DNA from: Methanobacteriota archaeon
GTDB lineage: Archaea; Thermoplasmatota; Thermoplasmata; RBG-16-68-12
Length of the DNA stretch: 9,625 bases
Direction: 5' to 3'
Assembly (NCBI GenBank): GCA_005879045.1
Contig: VBLV01000069.1
Span: 1 to 9,625, forward strand
Made by a program: the position numbers and the translations under genes. The notes beneath the pieces are model-generated. The model was not told the origin of the DNA. It saw only the letters and a list, made by a program, of their open reading frames with translations, and searched no databases. Positions 1 to 6,480 of this stretch are shown here, in pieces (the stretch's first letter is position 1; each line of letters opens with the position of its first letter).

Positions 1-2
1 CG

Positions 3-551
3 ATCGCCGAGGTGGACGACATCGTGTGGAAGCAGGGAGACGTGGAGAACCTCCCCTTCCGAGACGGGGAGTTCGACGTGGTGCTCAGTCAATTCGCACA
101 CATCTTCGCGCCTCGCCCTGAGATTGCGATCCAGGAGATGCTCCGCGTCCTGAAACGAGGGGGCCTGATCGCTTTCCATACGTGGCCCCACGAGCTGTTG
201 TTCGGCCGGATCTTCGCCCTCGTCTCCCGGTACATGCCGCCCGCCGACCCGAAGCCCGCGCCACCCAGCCAGTGGGGCGACCCGACGATCATCTTGCAGC
301 GTCTCGGGAGCGCGGTCCGCGACGTGACGTTCGATCGGGGTGTCCAAGTCACGGCCGCGCTGAGCCCCCAGCATTACCGTCATCAGCTGGAGCAGAGCGG
401 CGGACCCATGGTCCGCGTGCTACAGACGCTGAAAGACGACCCTGCGGGCTTGGCTCAGTTCCGACGCGAGTACGACGACATCGTCTCGGAATACTTCGAC
501 CGCAATATCGTTCGCCAGGATTTCTTGGAGACGCGGGCGACCAAGGTGTAG
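3..551 (+). CDS. Class I SAM-dependent methyltransferase, 5' end outside window
   Basis: This is the C-terminal part of a methyltransferase of the Methyltransf_11/UbiE-like type, which moves a methyl group from S-adenosylmethionine to a small molecule. The frame is open from base 3, so the gene begins upstream; the GTG at position 12 is internal and not a true start. The segment QGDVENLPF followed by FDVVLSQF matches the motif II and post-II region of class I enzymes (acidic residue, then hydrophobic strand 4). MLRVLKRGGLIAF matches the motif III loop and strand 5. The glycine-rich SAM-binding motif I lies outside the window. The last 110 or so residues (with SPQHYRHQLEQSGGP) form a variable, substrate-side C-terminus. 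The substrate cannot be told from sequence. Family confidence is high. Confidence 0.88.
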   Translation: MAEVDDIVWKQGDVENLPFRDGEFDVVLSQFAHIFAPRPEIAIQEMLRVLKRGGLIAFHTWPHELLFGRIFALVSRYMPPADPKPAPPSQWGDPTIILQRLGSAVRDVTFDRGVQVTAALSPQHYRHQLEQSGGPMVRVLQTLKDDPAGLAQFRREYDDIVSEYFDRNIVRQDFLETRATKV

Positions 552-646
552 GGTCCACGCAGGCGGAGGACGGCGGGTGCTAACTCCCTAAATCGAAAGT
601 CGCGCCTAACGCCGGCCCAAATCCTCGGGAGAACGTATGGCCCTTC

Positions 647-1327
647 ATGAGCTTACTCAACGCAGAACCATCGGATCCACAGAAACCGAACCGGAACATT
701 GCCGTGATTGGCTCGACGGGTCGCACCGGGAGACTTGTCCTCGACGAAGGCGTGCGCCGCGGGCACTCGATGACCGCGTTCACCCGACGACCTGATACAT
801 TGGCCGGCGTCCGCGGACTCAAGTCGGTGGTCCACGGGGACGGCCGGAGCCTCGAGGACATGGGTCGGGCGGTTCGGGGACAAGACGCGGTCATCTCGAT
901 TGTTGTCTCCGAAGGCCGCGGTCCGACGACCGTGATGAGCGACGTCACGCGCGCCGAACTCGACGCGATGCGCGAAGCCGGGGTCCGACGGCTCGTCAGC
1001 GTGAGCGTCTCGGCGATCGAAGGGCGGCGACCCTGGATTCTGATCAATCTCGTCCGGTGGATTCTTCGAAAGCCTTATGCCGACTTTGCTCGGATGGAGC
1101 GGCTCATTACCTCGAGTCCGGTCGATTGGACCATTGTCCGACCTCCGTATCTCTCGAACGGGTCAAAGACGGGCCGGGTTCGAACCCAAGTCGGAGGAAA
1201 GGACCTCCCTCGCGGACCGTACCACATTTCGCGCGCCGACCTCGCGGCGACTCTCGTCGACCTTGCGGAGGACTCGCAGCACGTCCGCGAGGTACTCCTG
1301 GTCAGTGAACAGAAAGCGGCGCGATGA
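647..1327 (+). CDS. NAD(P)-binding Rossmann-fold oxidoreductase (atypical SDR, NmrA/biliverdin reductase B-like)
   Basis: A 226-residue protein of the NAD(P)H-binding (NAD_binding_10/NmrA-like) atypical short-chain dehydrogenase group. Residues 18-28 read IAVIGSTGRTG, the N-terminal dinucleotide-binding GxxGxxG loop, and FTRRPDTL follows where NADP-selective arginines are usually found. Later family marks are GVRRLVSVSVSAI (strand 5 region), DWTIVRPPYLSNG (strand 6) and HISRADLAATLVDLAED near the C-terminus. The length is typical for the family. ATG 647 is the first start codon after the in-frame stop at 581; the ATG at 637, nearer the purine-rich GGGAG, is in another frame. The stop overlaps a possible ATG at 1324 (ATGA). 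It is probably a soluble reductase or redox-sensing protein; the substrate is unknown. Confidence 0.88.
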   Translation: MSLLNAEPSDPQKPNRNIAVIGSTGRTGRLVLDEGVRRGHSMTAFTRRPDTLAGVRGLKSVVHGDGRSLEDMGRAVRGQDAVISIVVSEGRGPTTVMSDVTRAELDAMREAGVRRLVSVSVSAIEGRRPWILINLVRWILRKPYADFARMERLITSSPVDWTIVRPPYLSNGSKTGRVRTQVGGKDLPRGPYHISRADLAATLVDLAEDSQHVREVLLVSEQKAAR

Positions 1328-1422
1328 AAAACCGGGGCCGACCGGAAGCGCTCGAACGGCACCTGCGCGAGTTGCCCGGCGTCACCCGCGTCGAGCTCAC
1401 GTTCCCCCGAGGCGGGGCGTAG
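1324..1422 (+). CDS. Doubtful 32-residue ORF, possible remnant of a small heavy-metal-associated-like domain
   Basis: A very short frame beginning at the ATGA overlap with the upstream oxidoreductase, which would allow coupled translation. It reads MKNRGRPEALERHLRELPGV and then TRVELTFPRGGA before TAG. The helix-plus-LPGVTRVELTFP pattern resembles the first helix and second strand of HMA/BON-like small domains. After the TAG the same frame stays open for 23 more codons to TGA at 1492-1494, with a basic segment GRWKKRG. It could be a real micro-protein, a decayed gene fragment, or chance. I see no independent promoter. Confidence is low. Confidence 0.28.
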   Translation: MKNRGRPEALERHLRELPGVTRVELTFPRGGA

Positions 1423-1492
1423 GCCACGGATCGCCTGCTAGGTTGGGTCCGCACGGAACGCGGGCGGTGGAAGAAGCGAGGACAGGAAACCT

Positions 1493-1500
1493 GAATATAC
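1493..1500 (+). promoter_or_regulatory. Candidate TATA box upstream of SRPBCC gene
   Basis: GAATATAC stands out as AT-rich in a GC-rich gap and is preceded by the purine/A-rich AGGAAAC, which could act as a BRE. A start about 26 bases downstream would give a leader of roughly 60 bases carrying the ribosome-binding site at 1570. The call rests on composition only. The rest of the 254-base gap from 1328 to 1581 holds the doubtful ORF and nothing else I recognise. Confidence 0.33.
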
Positions 1501-1569
1501 CTGCCTCCTGATACGGATGAGATCCCGAAGAGGGAGACGCCGATTTTTCGCGACGCTGCGGGATCACGC

Positions 1570-1574
1570 GGAGG
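1570..1574 (+). promoter_or_regulatory. Shine-Dalgarno site of SRPBCC gene
   Basis: GGAGG lies seven bases before the ATG at 1582 and supports that start. This gene is therefore translated from a leadered mRNA, unlike several leaderless genes in the window. Confidence 0.7.
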
Positions 1575-1581
1575 AACATCA

Positions 1582-2025
1582 ATGCCAAAGATCACGAAGT
1601 CGGTAGAGGTGGACGCGCCGGTGGAGAAGGTCTTCGAGATGTTGGACAACCCGGAGAATTTTCCGGTCTATGTCCCGAACGTCACGAAAGTCAGCAACAT
1701 CCGCCGGAGCGAGAAGCGATTGGGAGACTCGTTCGACGTCGTCTACTCGATGATGGGGATGGAGTTCCCAGAGACCTTTACGTACAGTGAGTACGCGAAA
1801 CCCAAGCGGCTGGCCGCGCGGTACGAAGGGAGGATGACGGGCTCAATGGGCATTACTCTGGAGCCGAAAGGCAGCACGACGCTCGCGACCCTGGATGTCA
1901 ACTACGAGGTCCGCCCTGGGCCATTCGGGAAAATTGCGAACAAGCTGCTCTTCGAGCGAATGAACGAAAAAACCGCGGATCGGATGTTGGAAAACATCAA
2001 GATGGTCATCGAAGCCACGAAGTGA
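1582..2025 (+). CDS. SRPBCC family protein (polyketide cyclase/START-like)
   Basis: A 147-residue protein with the helix-grip fold pattern of the SRPBCC superfamily. The N-terminus KITKSVEVDAPVEKVFEMLDNPENFPVYVPNV is the signature strand 1, then the APxEKVFxxxxDPExFP helices. The middle holds alternating strands (GDSFDVVYSMMG, TFTYSEYAKPKRLAARYEG, GSTTLATLDVNYEVRPG). A long C-terminal helix (NEKTADRMLENIKMVIEATK) closes the cavity. Such proteins bind hydrophobic ligands or act as cyclases/aromatases; the ligand cannot be predicted. The start is fixed by GGAGG seven bases upstream. It is soluble, with no signal peptide. It is followed 173 bases later by an AhpD-like gene on the same strand. 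Confidence 0.88.
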   Translation: MPKITKSVEVDAPVEKVFEMLDNPENFPVYVPNVTKVSNIRRSEKRLGDSFDVVYSMMGMEFPETFTYSEYAKPKRLAARYEGRMTGSMGITLEPKGSTTLATLDVNYEVRPGPFGKIANKLLFERMNEKTADRMLENIKMVIEATK

Positions 2026-2069
2026 CCGGGAGTGGGGGGTGGCTCCTCTCCGCGGTGCACGCGTGGAAA

Positions 2070-2089
2070 CCGAGGGATCATCCCCTCGG
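2070..2089 (+). repeat. Inverted repeat / possible RNA hairpin after SRPBCC gene
   Basis: CCGAGGG and CCCTCGG form a perfect seven-base-pair stem with a six-base loop (ATCATC), 44 bases after the stop at 2025. A short GAGC-CGCA-GCTC stem follows at 2089-2100. No T-run follows, so it is not a typical archaeal terminator; it could be a processing or stability element of the 3' UTR, or an operator. Confidence 0.4.
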
Positions 2090-2185
2090 AGCCGCAGCTC
2101 GTCGATCGATCAAGGAGGTTCATCAAATCGGAGTTCGCGCCGAGGGGGGCGCGTGAGAAGTTCCCGAATCCCTGCATCGCGCGGG

Positions 2186-2194
2186 AGGAGGTGA
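2186..2194 (+). promoter_or_regulatory. Strong Shine-Dalgarno site of AhpD-like gene
   Basis: AGGAGGTGA complements the conserved 3' tail of archaeal 16S rRNA over nine bases and sits four bases before ATG 2199. It is the strongest ribosome-binding site in the window and implies high translation of this gene. Confidence 0.8.
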
Positions 2195-2198
2195 CAAG

Positions 2199-2603
2199 AT
2201 GACGAAGCAGAAGACGCTGGAAGACATCAAGGAGACATTCGGATTCGTTCCGGGCTTCTTCGAGGACTTCAAATGGGACGACCTCGCCCTAAGCGGGGGT
2301 TGGGAGTTGTTCAAGAAGTTCGAACTCAGCGAGACGAACATCCCGCTGAAGTGGAAGCACCTGATCGCGTTGGCCGCAGCTGGGGCGGTCAAGTGCCCCT
2401 ACTGCACGAAATTCCACACGGCAGCCGCGGAGCTGTTCGGCGCCACGGAGACAGAACTCCAGGAGACGGCGTACACGACGTCGCTCGTGGGATACTTCAG
2501 CAACTACCTCCACGGTCGGCGGTACCCGCTCGAGAAGTTCGACGAGGAACTGAATCACATCGTCAAGAACTTCCAGGCGGCGGCCGCGGCCGGAAAAGCG
2601 TGA
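2199..2603 (+). CDS. Carboxymuconolactone decarboxylase / AhpD-like protein with CxxC
   Basis: A 134-residue all-alpha protein of the CMD/AhpD superfamily. The key motif is KCPYCTKFH, with Cys66 and Cys69 as the redox pair and His73 three residues after; this CxxC-x3-H arrangement is the active site of AhpD-type alkylhydroperoxidases. It is preceded by IPLKWKHLIALAAAGAVK, the usual helix before the active site, and followed by ATETELQETAYTTSLVGYFSN. The N-terminal FGFVPGFFEDF is also typical. The likely role is thiol-dependent peroxide reduction or a related disulfide reaction in the cytoplasm; a true decarboxylase is unlikely because the redox cysteines are kept. It converges with the DUF1579-like gene; the 156 bases between them show no gene or clear terminator. 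Confidence 0.92.
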   Translation: MTKQKTLEDIKETFGFVPGFFEDFKWDDLALSGGWELFKKFELSETNIPLKWKHLIALAAAGAVKCPYCTKFHTAAAELFGATETELQETAYTTSLVGYFSNYLHGRRYPLEKFDEELNHIVKNFQAAAAAGKA

Positions 2604-2759
2604 GGCCAGGGAAGCCAACTCGTCTCCAGCCTGACGGAGGTAAATCGCGCGTCAAGGCATCTCAGGGAATTCCATCCATGTGGACTTGCAAACCGGGGAC
2701 GCATGACCGACCGGTCCGAGAGCGCAACGGGCCAGAATCCTACGAACTGCAATTGCGGC

Positions 2760-3317
2760 TCAAGCCCGGCCGGGCGCCGATTTCCTTCGGACTCGCATTT
2801 CTTCGGTGAGGATCCACGTCTTGCCGTTGTCGTGGGTCTCCTCGGCATGCCACCGGAACGAGTTCTTCGTGATCTCGGAGAAGATCCATTTCTCCGGATA
2901 GCCGTCTCTCGTCTTGCTCTCCAGGACGATTTCGTCCCCGATCTTTCGCCCGATGAACGTCTGGACGAGTTCTTGCATCGGGGAGATCCAGGTGGACTGC
3001 CAAGCGTCCAGCTTCGGATCATAGAACCGGACCGTCGTCCCGATCGGGACGGCTCGGCCCGTGTCCGGATCCCGGGTCATGAAGACGTCTTGCACCGCCC
3101 TTCCGTCCAGGATCCATCCAAAATGGATCTCACCCTGCGACCGGAGCTCGAGTCCGTGGGGCCGTGGATAGCGAGCTTCTTCGATGACCCAGTCTCCGAC
3201 GAACTGACCAAAGAGTGCGAGCTTCTCCTTGAAGTCGGGGAATGGCCCCTCGGCACCGAGCCCGTCGATCGTCCACAGCGGATGGGGTCGGCTCAGCCCT
3301 GGCTGTTGCTCGGCCAT
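2760..3317 (-). CDS. DUF1579-like hypothetical protein
   Basis: A 185-residue protein with the pattern of DUF1579-like, calycin-style beta-barrel proteins. It reads LFGQFVGDWVIEEARY near residue 35, then GEIHFGWILDGRAVQDVFM, VRFYDPKLDAWQSTWISP, FIGRKIGDEIVLES, and SFRWHAEETHDNGKTWILTEEM toward the end. The repeated W...LDGR, YDP..W..W and GKTW..TEEM marks are what I used; function is unknown, though such folds often bind small ligands. There is no signal peptide. The ATG at 3317 is supported by a CTTAAG box centred 26.5 bases upstream, so the mRNA is probably leaderless. It follows the helicase gene in the same direction after 75 bases but has its own promoter. Confidence 0.78.
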   Translation of the reverse strand: MAEQQPGLSRPHPLWTIDGLGAEGPFPDFKEKLALFGQFVGDWVIEEARYPRPHGLELRSQGEIHFGWILDGRAVQDVFMTRDPDTGRAVPIGTTVRFYDPKLDAWQSTWISPMQELVQTFIGRKIGDEIVLESKTRDGYPEKWIFSEITKNSFRWHAEETHDNGKTWILTEEMRVRRKSAPGRA

Positions 3318-3340
3318 GACTTGGGGAGCGCGCTCGGCGC

Positions 3341-3346
3341 CTTAAG
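3341..3346 (-). promoter_or_regulatory. TATA-type box for DUF1579-like gene (leaderless)
   Basis: CTTAAG is centred 26.5 bases upstream of the A of ATG 3317, the expected archaeal TATA-to-start distance if transcription begins at the start codon. The identical hexamer lies at the same distance from the helicase gene. Confidence 0.6.
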
Positions 3347-3392
3347 CCCTGAGCCGTCAGGCGACGGTGCGGCGGGACGCCTGATTACGGGG

Positions 3393-4643
3393 TCAGGGCC
3401 GGAAGGGTCGATATCGTCGACGATCGCTCCGTCCCTCCCCGTGCGAAGGTCGTCTCGGCCGCGGGCCTTCGTGCCCCCGCACCTTCGGCGGAGGCGGCGC
3501 ACGGTAGTCGAAATCCGGCAGGGTCACGCGAGGGATCGGTTTCCCGAGGGCTCGCTCGATGCCGCGGAGGTCTCCTTCGTCCTCCGGAGTCACGAACGTG
3601 ATGGCCTCCCCGGTGGCCTCCATGCGGGCCGTCCGTCCGACCCGGTGCACGTAGTCGGTCGGCACGGTCGGAACGTCGTAGTTGACCACGTGGGAGATGC
3701 CCTCGACGTCGATCCCGCGCGCCGCGACGTCCGTCGCGATGAGGACCTGGTGGCGTCCACTTCGGAATCCGGCGAGAGCCGTCTCCCGCTGGCTCTGACT
3801 GCGGTCCCCGTGGATTCGTGCGACGTCGAAACCGGCTTGGCCGACCTGCCGGGCCACGCGGTCCGCGCGCCGCTTCGTGCGGACGAAGACGAGGACCGAC
3901 ATCATGTCTTCCCGGCCGAGCAGGCGGACGAGCAGGGATGTCTTCAGGTGTTGGGGAACCGGGTAGACTTCGTGGCGGATCGTCGAAGGCGGCCGGTGGG
4001 GCGGGGACACGGAGATTCGGACGGGATTGCGCATGATCGTCCGGGAGAGCGTCTCGATCTCCGGCGCCATCGTCGCGGAGAAGAGGAGGGTCTGTCGCTC
4101 CCGCGGGAGGGCGTCCACGATCCTGCGGACGTCCGGGAGGAACCCCATGTCGAGCATCCGGTCCGCCTCGTCGAGGACGAGGACCTGGAGGCCGCGGAAG
4201 TCGACGTTGCGACGGGACATGTGGTCCAAGAGCCGGCCGGGTGTCGCGACGACGACATCGACGCCCGCTCGGAGGGCGTGCTCTTGCGGCGACATGCCGA
4301 CGCCCCCGTAGACTGCGTGGCCGCGGATGCGGGTCCCTTTCGCGAGGCCACGGAGGGCCACCTCGATCTGGGCGGCCAGTTCGCGGGTCGGCGAGAGGAC
4401 GAGGGCGCGCGTGCGACCCGGGGACTGCTTCATAAGTCGCTGGAGGATCGGAAGTAGAAACGCGGCCGTCTTCCCCGATCCCGTCTGCGCGGTGCCGATC
4501 ACATCGCGGCCCGACAGAATCGCGGGGATCGCCTCCTTCTGGATCGGCGTGGGGGCCTCGTAGCCGAGGCCGTAGACGGCTCGAAGCAGGACCGGGTCGA
4601 GGCCGAGGAAATCGAAGGGGTTCTTCGTGTGCGTTGTTTGCAT
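3393..4643 (-). CDS. DEAD-box ATP-dependent RNA helicase (RhlE/DeaD-like)
   Basis: A 416-residue superfamily 2 helicase with all core motifs in order. These are the Q motif GYEAPTPIQ (27-35), motif I AQTGSGKT (52-59), Ia PTRELAAQ (85-92), Ib TPGR (134-137), II DEAD (158-161), III SAT (189-191), V ATDVAARGID (303-312) and VI HRVGRTAR (333-340). An aromatic residue upstream of the Q motif (F10/F12) is present. The last 40 or so residues are a basic, Pro/Arg-rich tail (KVRGHEG, RSDRRRYRPFRP) that probably binds RNA nonspecifically. It unwinds short RNA duplexes using ATP, and likely aids ribosome assembly, RNA decay or cold growth. The ATG at 4643 lies 26.5 bases after a CTTAAG box. It is divergent from the second SRPBCC gene. 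A 584-codon antisense frame lies opposite and is not real. Confidence 0.96.
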   Translation of the reverse strand: MQTTHTKNPFDFLGLDPVLLRAVYGLGYEAPTPIQKEAIPAILSGRDVIGTAQTGSGKTAAFLLPILQRLMKQSPGRTRALVLSPTRELAAQIEVALRGLAKGTRIRGHAVYGGVGMSPQEHALRAGVDVVVATPGRLLDHMSRRNVDFRGLQVLVLDEADRMLDMGFLPDVRRIVDALPRERQTLLFSATMAPEIETLSRTIMRNPVRISVSPPHRPPSTIRHEVYPVPQHLKTSLLVRLLGREDMMSVLVFVRTKRRADRVARQVGQAGFDVARIHGDRSQSQRETALAGFRSGRHQVLIATDVAARGIDVEGISHVVNYDVPTVPTDYVHRVGRTARMEATGEAITFVTPEDEGDLRGIERALGKPIPRVTLPDFDYRAPPPPKVRGHEGPRPRRPSHGEGRSDRRRYRPFRP

Positions 4644-4666
4644 CGCGGCTCCTACGGGTTCATCGG

Positions 4667-4672
4667 CTTAAG
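4667..4672 (-). promoter_or_regulatory. TATA-type box for DEAD-box helicase gene (leaderless)
   Basis: CTTAAG is centred 26.5 bases upstream of ATG 4643. No ribosome-binding site is visible between the box and the ATG, which fits leaderless translation. Confidence 0.62.
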
Positions 4673-4703
4673 GATTACCACGGTCGACGAGAACGCGGCA
4701 AGT

Positions 4704-4712
4704 CTTATCTTA
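4704..4712 (+). promoter_or_regulatory. TATA-type box for second SRPBCC-like gene
   Basis: CTTATCTTA is AT-rich within the 115-base divergent region and points away from the helicase promoter. A start about 26 bases on falls near 4734, inside the perfect palindrome CCGACGCGTCGG at 4727-4738. This leaves a leader of about 25 bases with a weak GAGG at 4745-4748. Confidence 0.48.
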
Positions 4713-4726
4713 CCTCACGACCGTCC

Positions 4727-4738
4727 CCGACGCGTCGG
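4727..4738. repeat. Perfect 12-base palindrome at predicted transcription start
   Basis: CCGACGCGTCGG is a perfect dyad lying on the predicted start of the second SRPBCC-like gene. A second dyad, GCATCGATGC, follows at 4748-4757 just before the ATG at 4759. Either could be a repressor site; CG-rich short palindromes also occur by chance here. Confidence 0.35.
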
Positions 4739-4758
4739 CCGATCGAGGCATCGATGCA

Positions 4759-5247
4759 ATGAAACGAGCGACTTCACGCCGCGGCCGGACCGGTCCCGAA
4801 TATCGCGTCCGCGTCTCGTTCGGGGTTCCGCTTGACTTTGCGTTCGCTTGGTGCACGGATTACACCCCCGAGGATGCGAGCCTGGAAGGGGAGTCGTATC
4901 AGCGGAAGATCATTGAACGCACTTCACGTCGCGTCATCTTCGAGGATCTTGAGGAATCCGACGACGGATGGAACTGGTCGCGGGACGTTGTCACGCTTCG
5001 CCCTCCGAACCGATGGCACATGGTCGGGATCGGCAACCGGCGCGACGTCAGGGCCGACTACGTCTTGTCGCCGCTCCCGGATGGTCGGACCCGCTTCGAC
5101 CTCCGATGGAGCCGACGGCCCAAAGTCCCGGACGCGAAGAAGCTTACGAAGGCGGAACGCGAGGCCTCCACGATGCGTGCGTGGAAGCGGTTCGCCGCCG
5201 CAATGGAACAGGACTACCGGCGCTCGCGACGACGCCCGACCAGATGA
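4759..5247 (+). CDS. SRPBCC / START-like family protein
   Basis: A 162-residue protein that looks like a divergent SRPBCC member. After a basic N-terminus (MKRATSRRGRTG) comes the strand YRVRVSFGVPLDFAFAWCTDYTPEDASL, which fits the usual strand 1 then APxxxVFxxxxD helices. Strands follow: QRKIIERTSRRVIFEDLEE, WSRDVVTLRPPNRWHMVGIG, DVRADYVLSPLPDGRTRFDLRWSRRP. A C-terminal amphipathic helix ends in a basic stretch (RRSRRRPTR). The alternating hydrophobic strands and the closing helix are the basis for the call; no catalytic residues are evident and the ligand is unknown. It is divergent from the helicase and converges, after 57 bases, with the secreted propeller gene. There is no signal peptide. 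Confidence 0.75.
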   Translation: MKRATSRRGRTGPEYRVRVSFGVPLDFAFAWCTDYTPEDASLEGESYQRKIIERTSRRVIFEDLEESDDGWNWSRDVVTLRPPNRWHMVGIGNRRDVRADYVLSPLPDGRTRFDLRWSRRPKVPDAKKLTKAEREASTMRAWKRFAAAMEQDYRRSRRRPTR

Positions 5248-5304
5248 AACGTTCGGGCCGGAGCCTGGCGCGCCTTCACCGATACGATGTCGTTGCCCAG
5301 CCGG

Positions 5305-6387
5305 TCATGCGGCGGTAATTGTGCCGAAGAGTCCGTCCGCCTCGCCGTCCGGACCGGCCGTGAAGAACAGCGTGTCGATCGGACCGTTGTTCACCGTCCC
5401 ATGCCCGAACTGCAGCGCCCAGAGCCCGTCGATGACGAGCTTGCGTCCGTCGGCCGTCCGAAGCGCTCCGATGAGCTCGAACGTCCCGTCGGGCAGCTCC
5501 TGGTACGCGTTCACGTGGCCGTCTCCGAAATTGCCCACGAGCAGGTCGCCGCCGAACCGTCCGAAACTCGCGGGGGCGAGCGCGAGGCCCCACGGTGCAT
5601 TCAGCTGGCCGTGTTGCGCTACGCGGACGAGCAGATTCCCATCGGTGTCGAAGGCGTCAACGAAGCCGAGGCCTTGGCCGTCGATTTCGTCTTTCGCTCC
5701 CGGACCCTGCTTCGCGAACGTCACGAAGATTCGCGCACCGATCGTCTGGATCCCGAACGGAGCGTAGCCTGCAGGAATCTTCGGATCGACGAACCCGCCC
5801 GTCGGCGTGACGGCGGCCCAGGTGGCGTTGAAGACGTCGAGCCGAGCGTTGTGGAAGTCCGTCGCATAGAGCTGTGGGCCCGTGGCCGTCGTCGCGATCG
5901 CGAGCCCTTTGTAGACCGCCCCGGCCCCGGACGCGTCGGCCATGACCTGGGACGCCGTCCCGAGGGACGGATTCCAGCCCGCGATCGTCCCGCCCTCCGT
6001 CGCGAAGATGAACAGGGCGCCGGCATTGCTCGGGCCGACGCGGAAGCTCGTCGCGGCACCGTTGAACACGATCCCCGTTGGAGCGCCGTCTACGGAGACG
6101 TTGAGGCTTCGCTTGACGCCGGTCGCATTGTAGAGTGTCGAGAAATCCGCGCCGTTGTCCGAGACCCACCAGGGAGTTCCGGGACCCGCGACGAGGCCCC
6201 AGGCGTTCACTAGGCGCGCGTCCCCCGTGGTCCCCGGCACGCCGTTGTTTGAGACGAGCGCCGTCACGGTATATGTGCCCGAAACGGCCGCGGCGGACGC
6301 CGGCATGGCGAACAACACCAACGCCGCGAACGTGAATACAAGGACTCCCGTCCCCCGGAGACGCGCCAAACCGGAAACCTGCCTCAT
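5305..6387 (-). CDS. Secreted TIGR03118 family protein (beta-propeller-like)
   Basis: A 360-residue protein matching the TIGR03118 family. It begins with a signal peptide: basic residues R2, R9 and R11, a hydrophobic core at about 14-28 (VLVFTFAALVLFAM), and a PASA-AA cleavage site after about A32. The mature part has the family hallmarks LVNAWGLVAGPGTPWWVSDN, TLYNATG, PTGIVFNGA, FIFATEGGTIAGWNP, YKGLAIAT, LYATDFHNARLDVFN, PAGYAPFGIQTIG, GFVDAFDTDGNLLVR, LNAPWGLALAP, LLVGNFGDGHVNAY and a terminal TLFFTAGPDGEADGLFG. The repeated strand blades suggest an NHL/SMP30-like propeller. No C-terminal anchor or sorting tail is seen, so it is probably released or loosely cell-wall associated. Function is not established for the family. 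ATG 6387 fits the signal peptide; upstream sits a candidate TATA at 6425-6433. Confidence 0.92.
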   Translation of the reverse strand: MRQVSGLARLRGTGVLVFTFAALVLFAMPASAAAVSGTYTVTALVSNNGVPGTTGDARLVNAWGLVAGPGTPWWVSDNGADFSTLYNATGVKRSLNVSVDGAPTGIVFNGAATSFRVGPSNAGALFIFATEGGTIAGWNPSLGTASQVMADASGAGAVYKGLAIATTATGPQLYATDFHNARLDVFNATWAAVTPTGGFVDPKIPAGYAPFGIQTIGARIFVTFAKQGPGAKDEIDGQGLGFVDAFDTDGNLLVRVAQHGQLNAPWGLALAPASFGRFGGDLLVGNFGDGHVNAYQELPDGTFELIGALRTADGRKLVIDGLWALQFGHGTVNNGPIDTLFFTAGPDGEADGLFGTITAA

Positions 6388-6424
6388 CCGCTCCGCCCCA
6401 TGATTGCCCCGGAGGCCCTGAGAC

Positions 6425-6433
6425 GATAGATAA
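6425..6433 (-). promoter_or_regulatory. TATA-type box for secreted TIGR03118 gene
   Basis: On the minus strand the sequence reads TTATCTATC, in an otherwise GC-rich gap. It is centred about 42 bases from ATG 6387, giving a leader of about 16 bases that holds a GGAG three bases before the ATG. The 93-base gap holds nothing else clear apart from a five-codon mini-ORF. Confidence 0.45.
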
Positions 6434-6480
6434 CCATATGCCGAAATCCGAGGCCAACTTGCGATGGCGTGAACGTTCGA

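Noticed and set aside
2111..2151. AAGGAGGTTCATCAA resembling a ribosome-binding site before a start
   Set aside because: The triplet at the right distance is ATC, and reading on from it gives only nine codons before TGA; no gene can be supported.
2764..2775. GCCCGGCCGGGC palindrome
   Set aside because: It sits inside the end of the DUF1579-like coding region, has no T-run, and is the sort of GC-only palindrome expected by chance in this composition.
2703..4457. Long 584-codon plus-strand open frame
   Set aside because: It lies wholly antisense to the DUF1579-like and DEAD-box genes, whose family motifs are unmistakable; its translation is Arg/Asp/Pro-rich with no domain pattern, as expected for the reverse of GC-rich coding DNA.
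4832..6213. Long plus-strand frames over the SRPBCC-like and propeller genes (4832-5767 and 5287-6213)
   Set aside because: They are compositional shadows: Pro/Ser/Arg-rich or acidic translations with no motif, opposite or out of frame with better supported genes.
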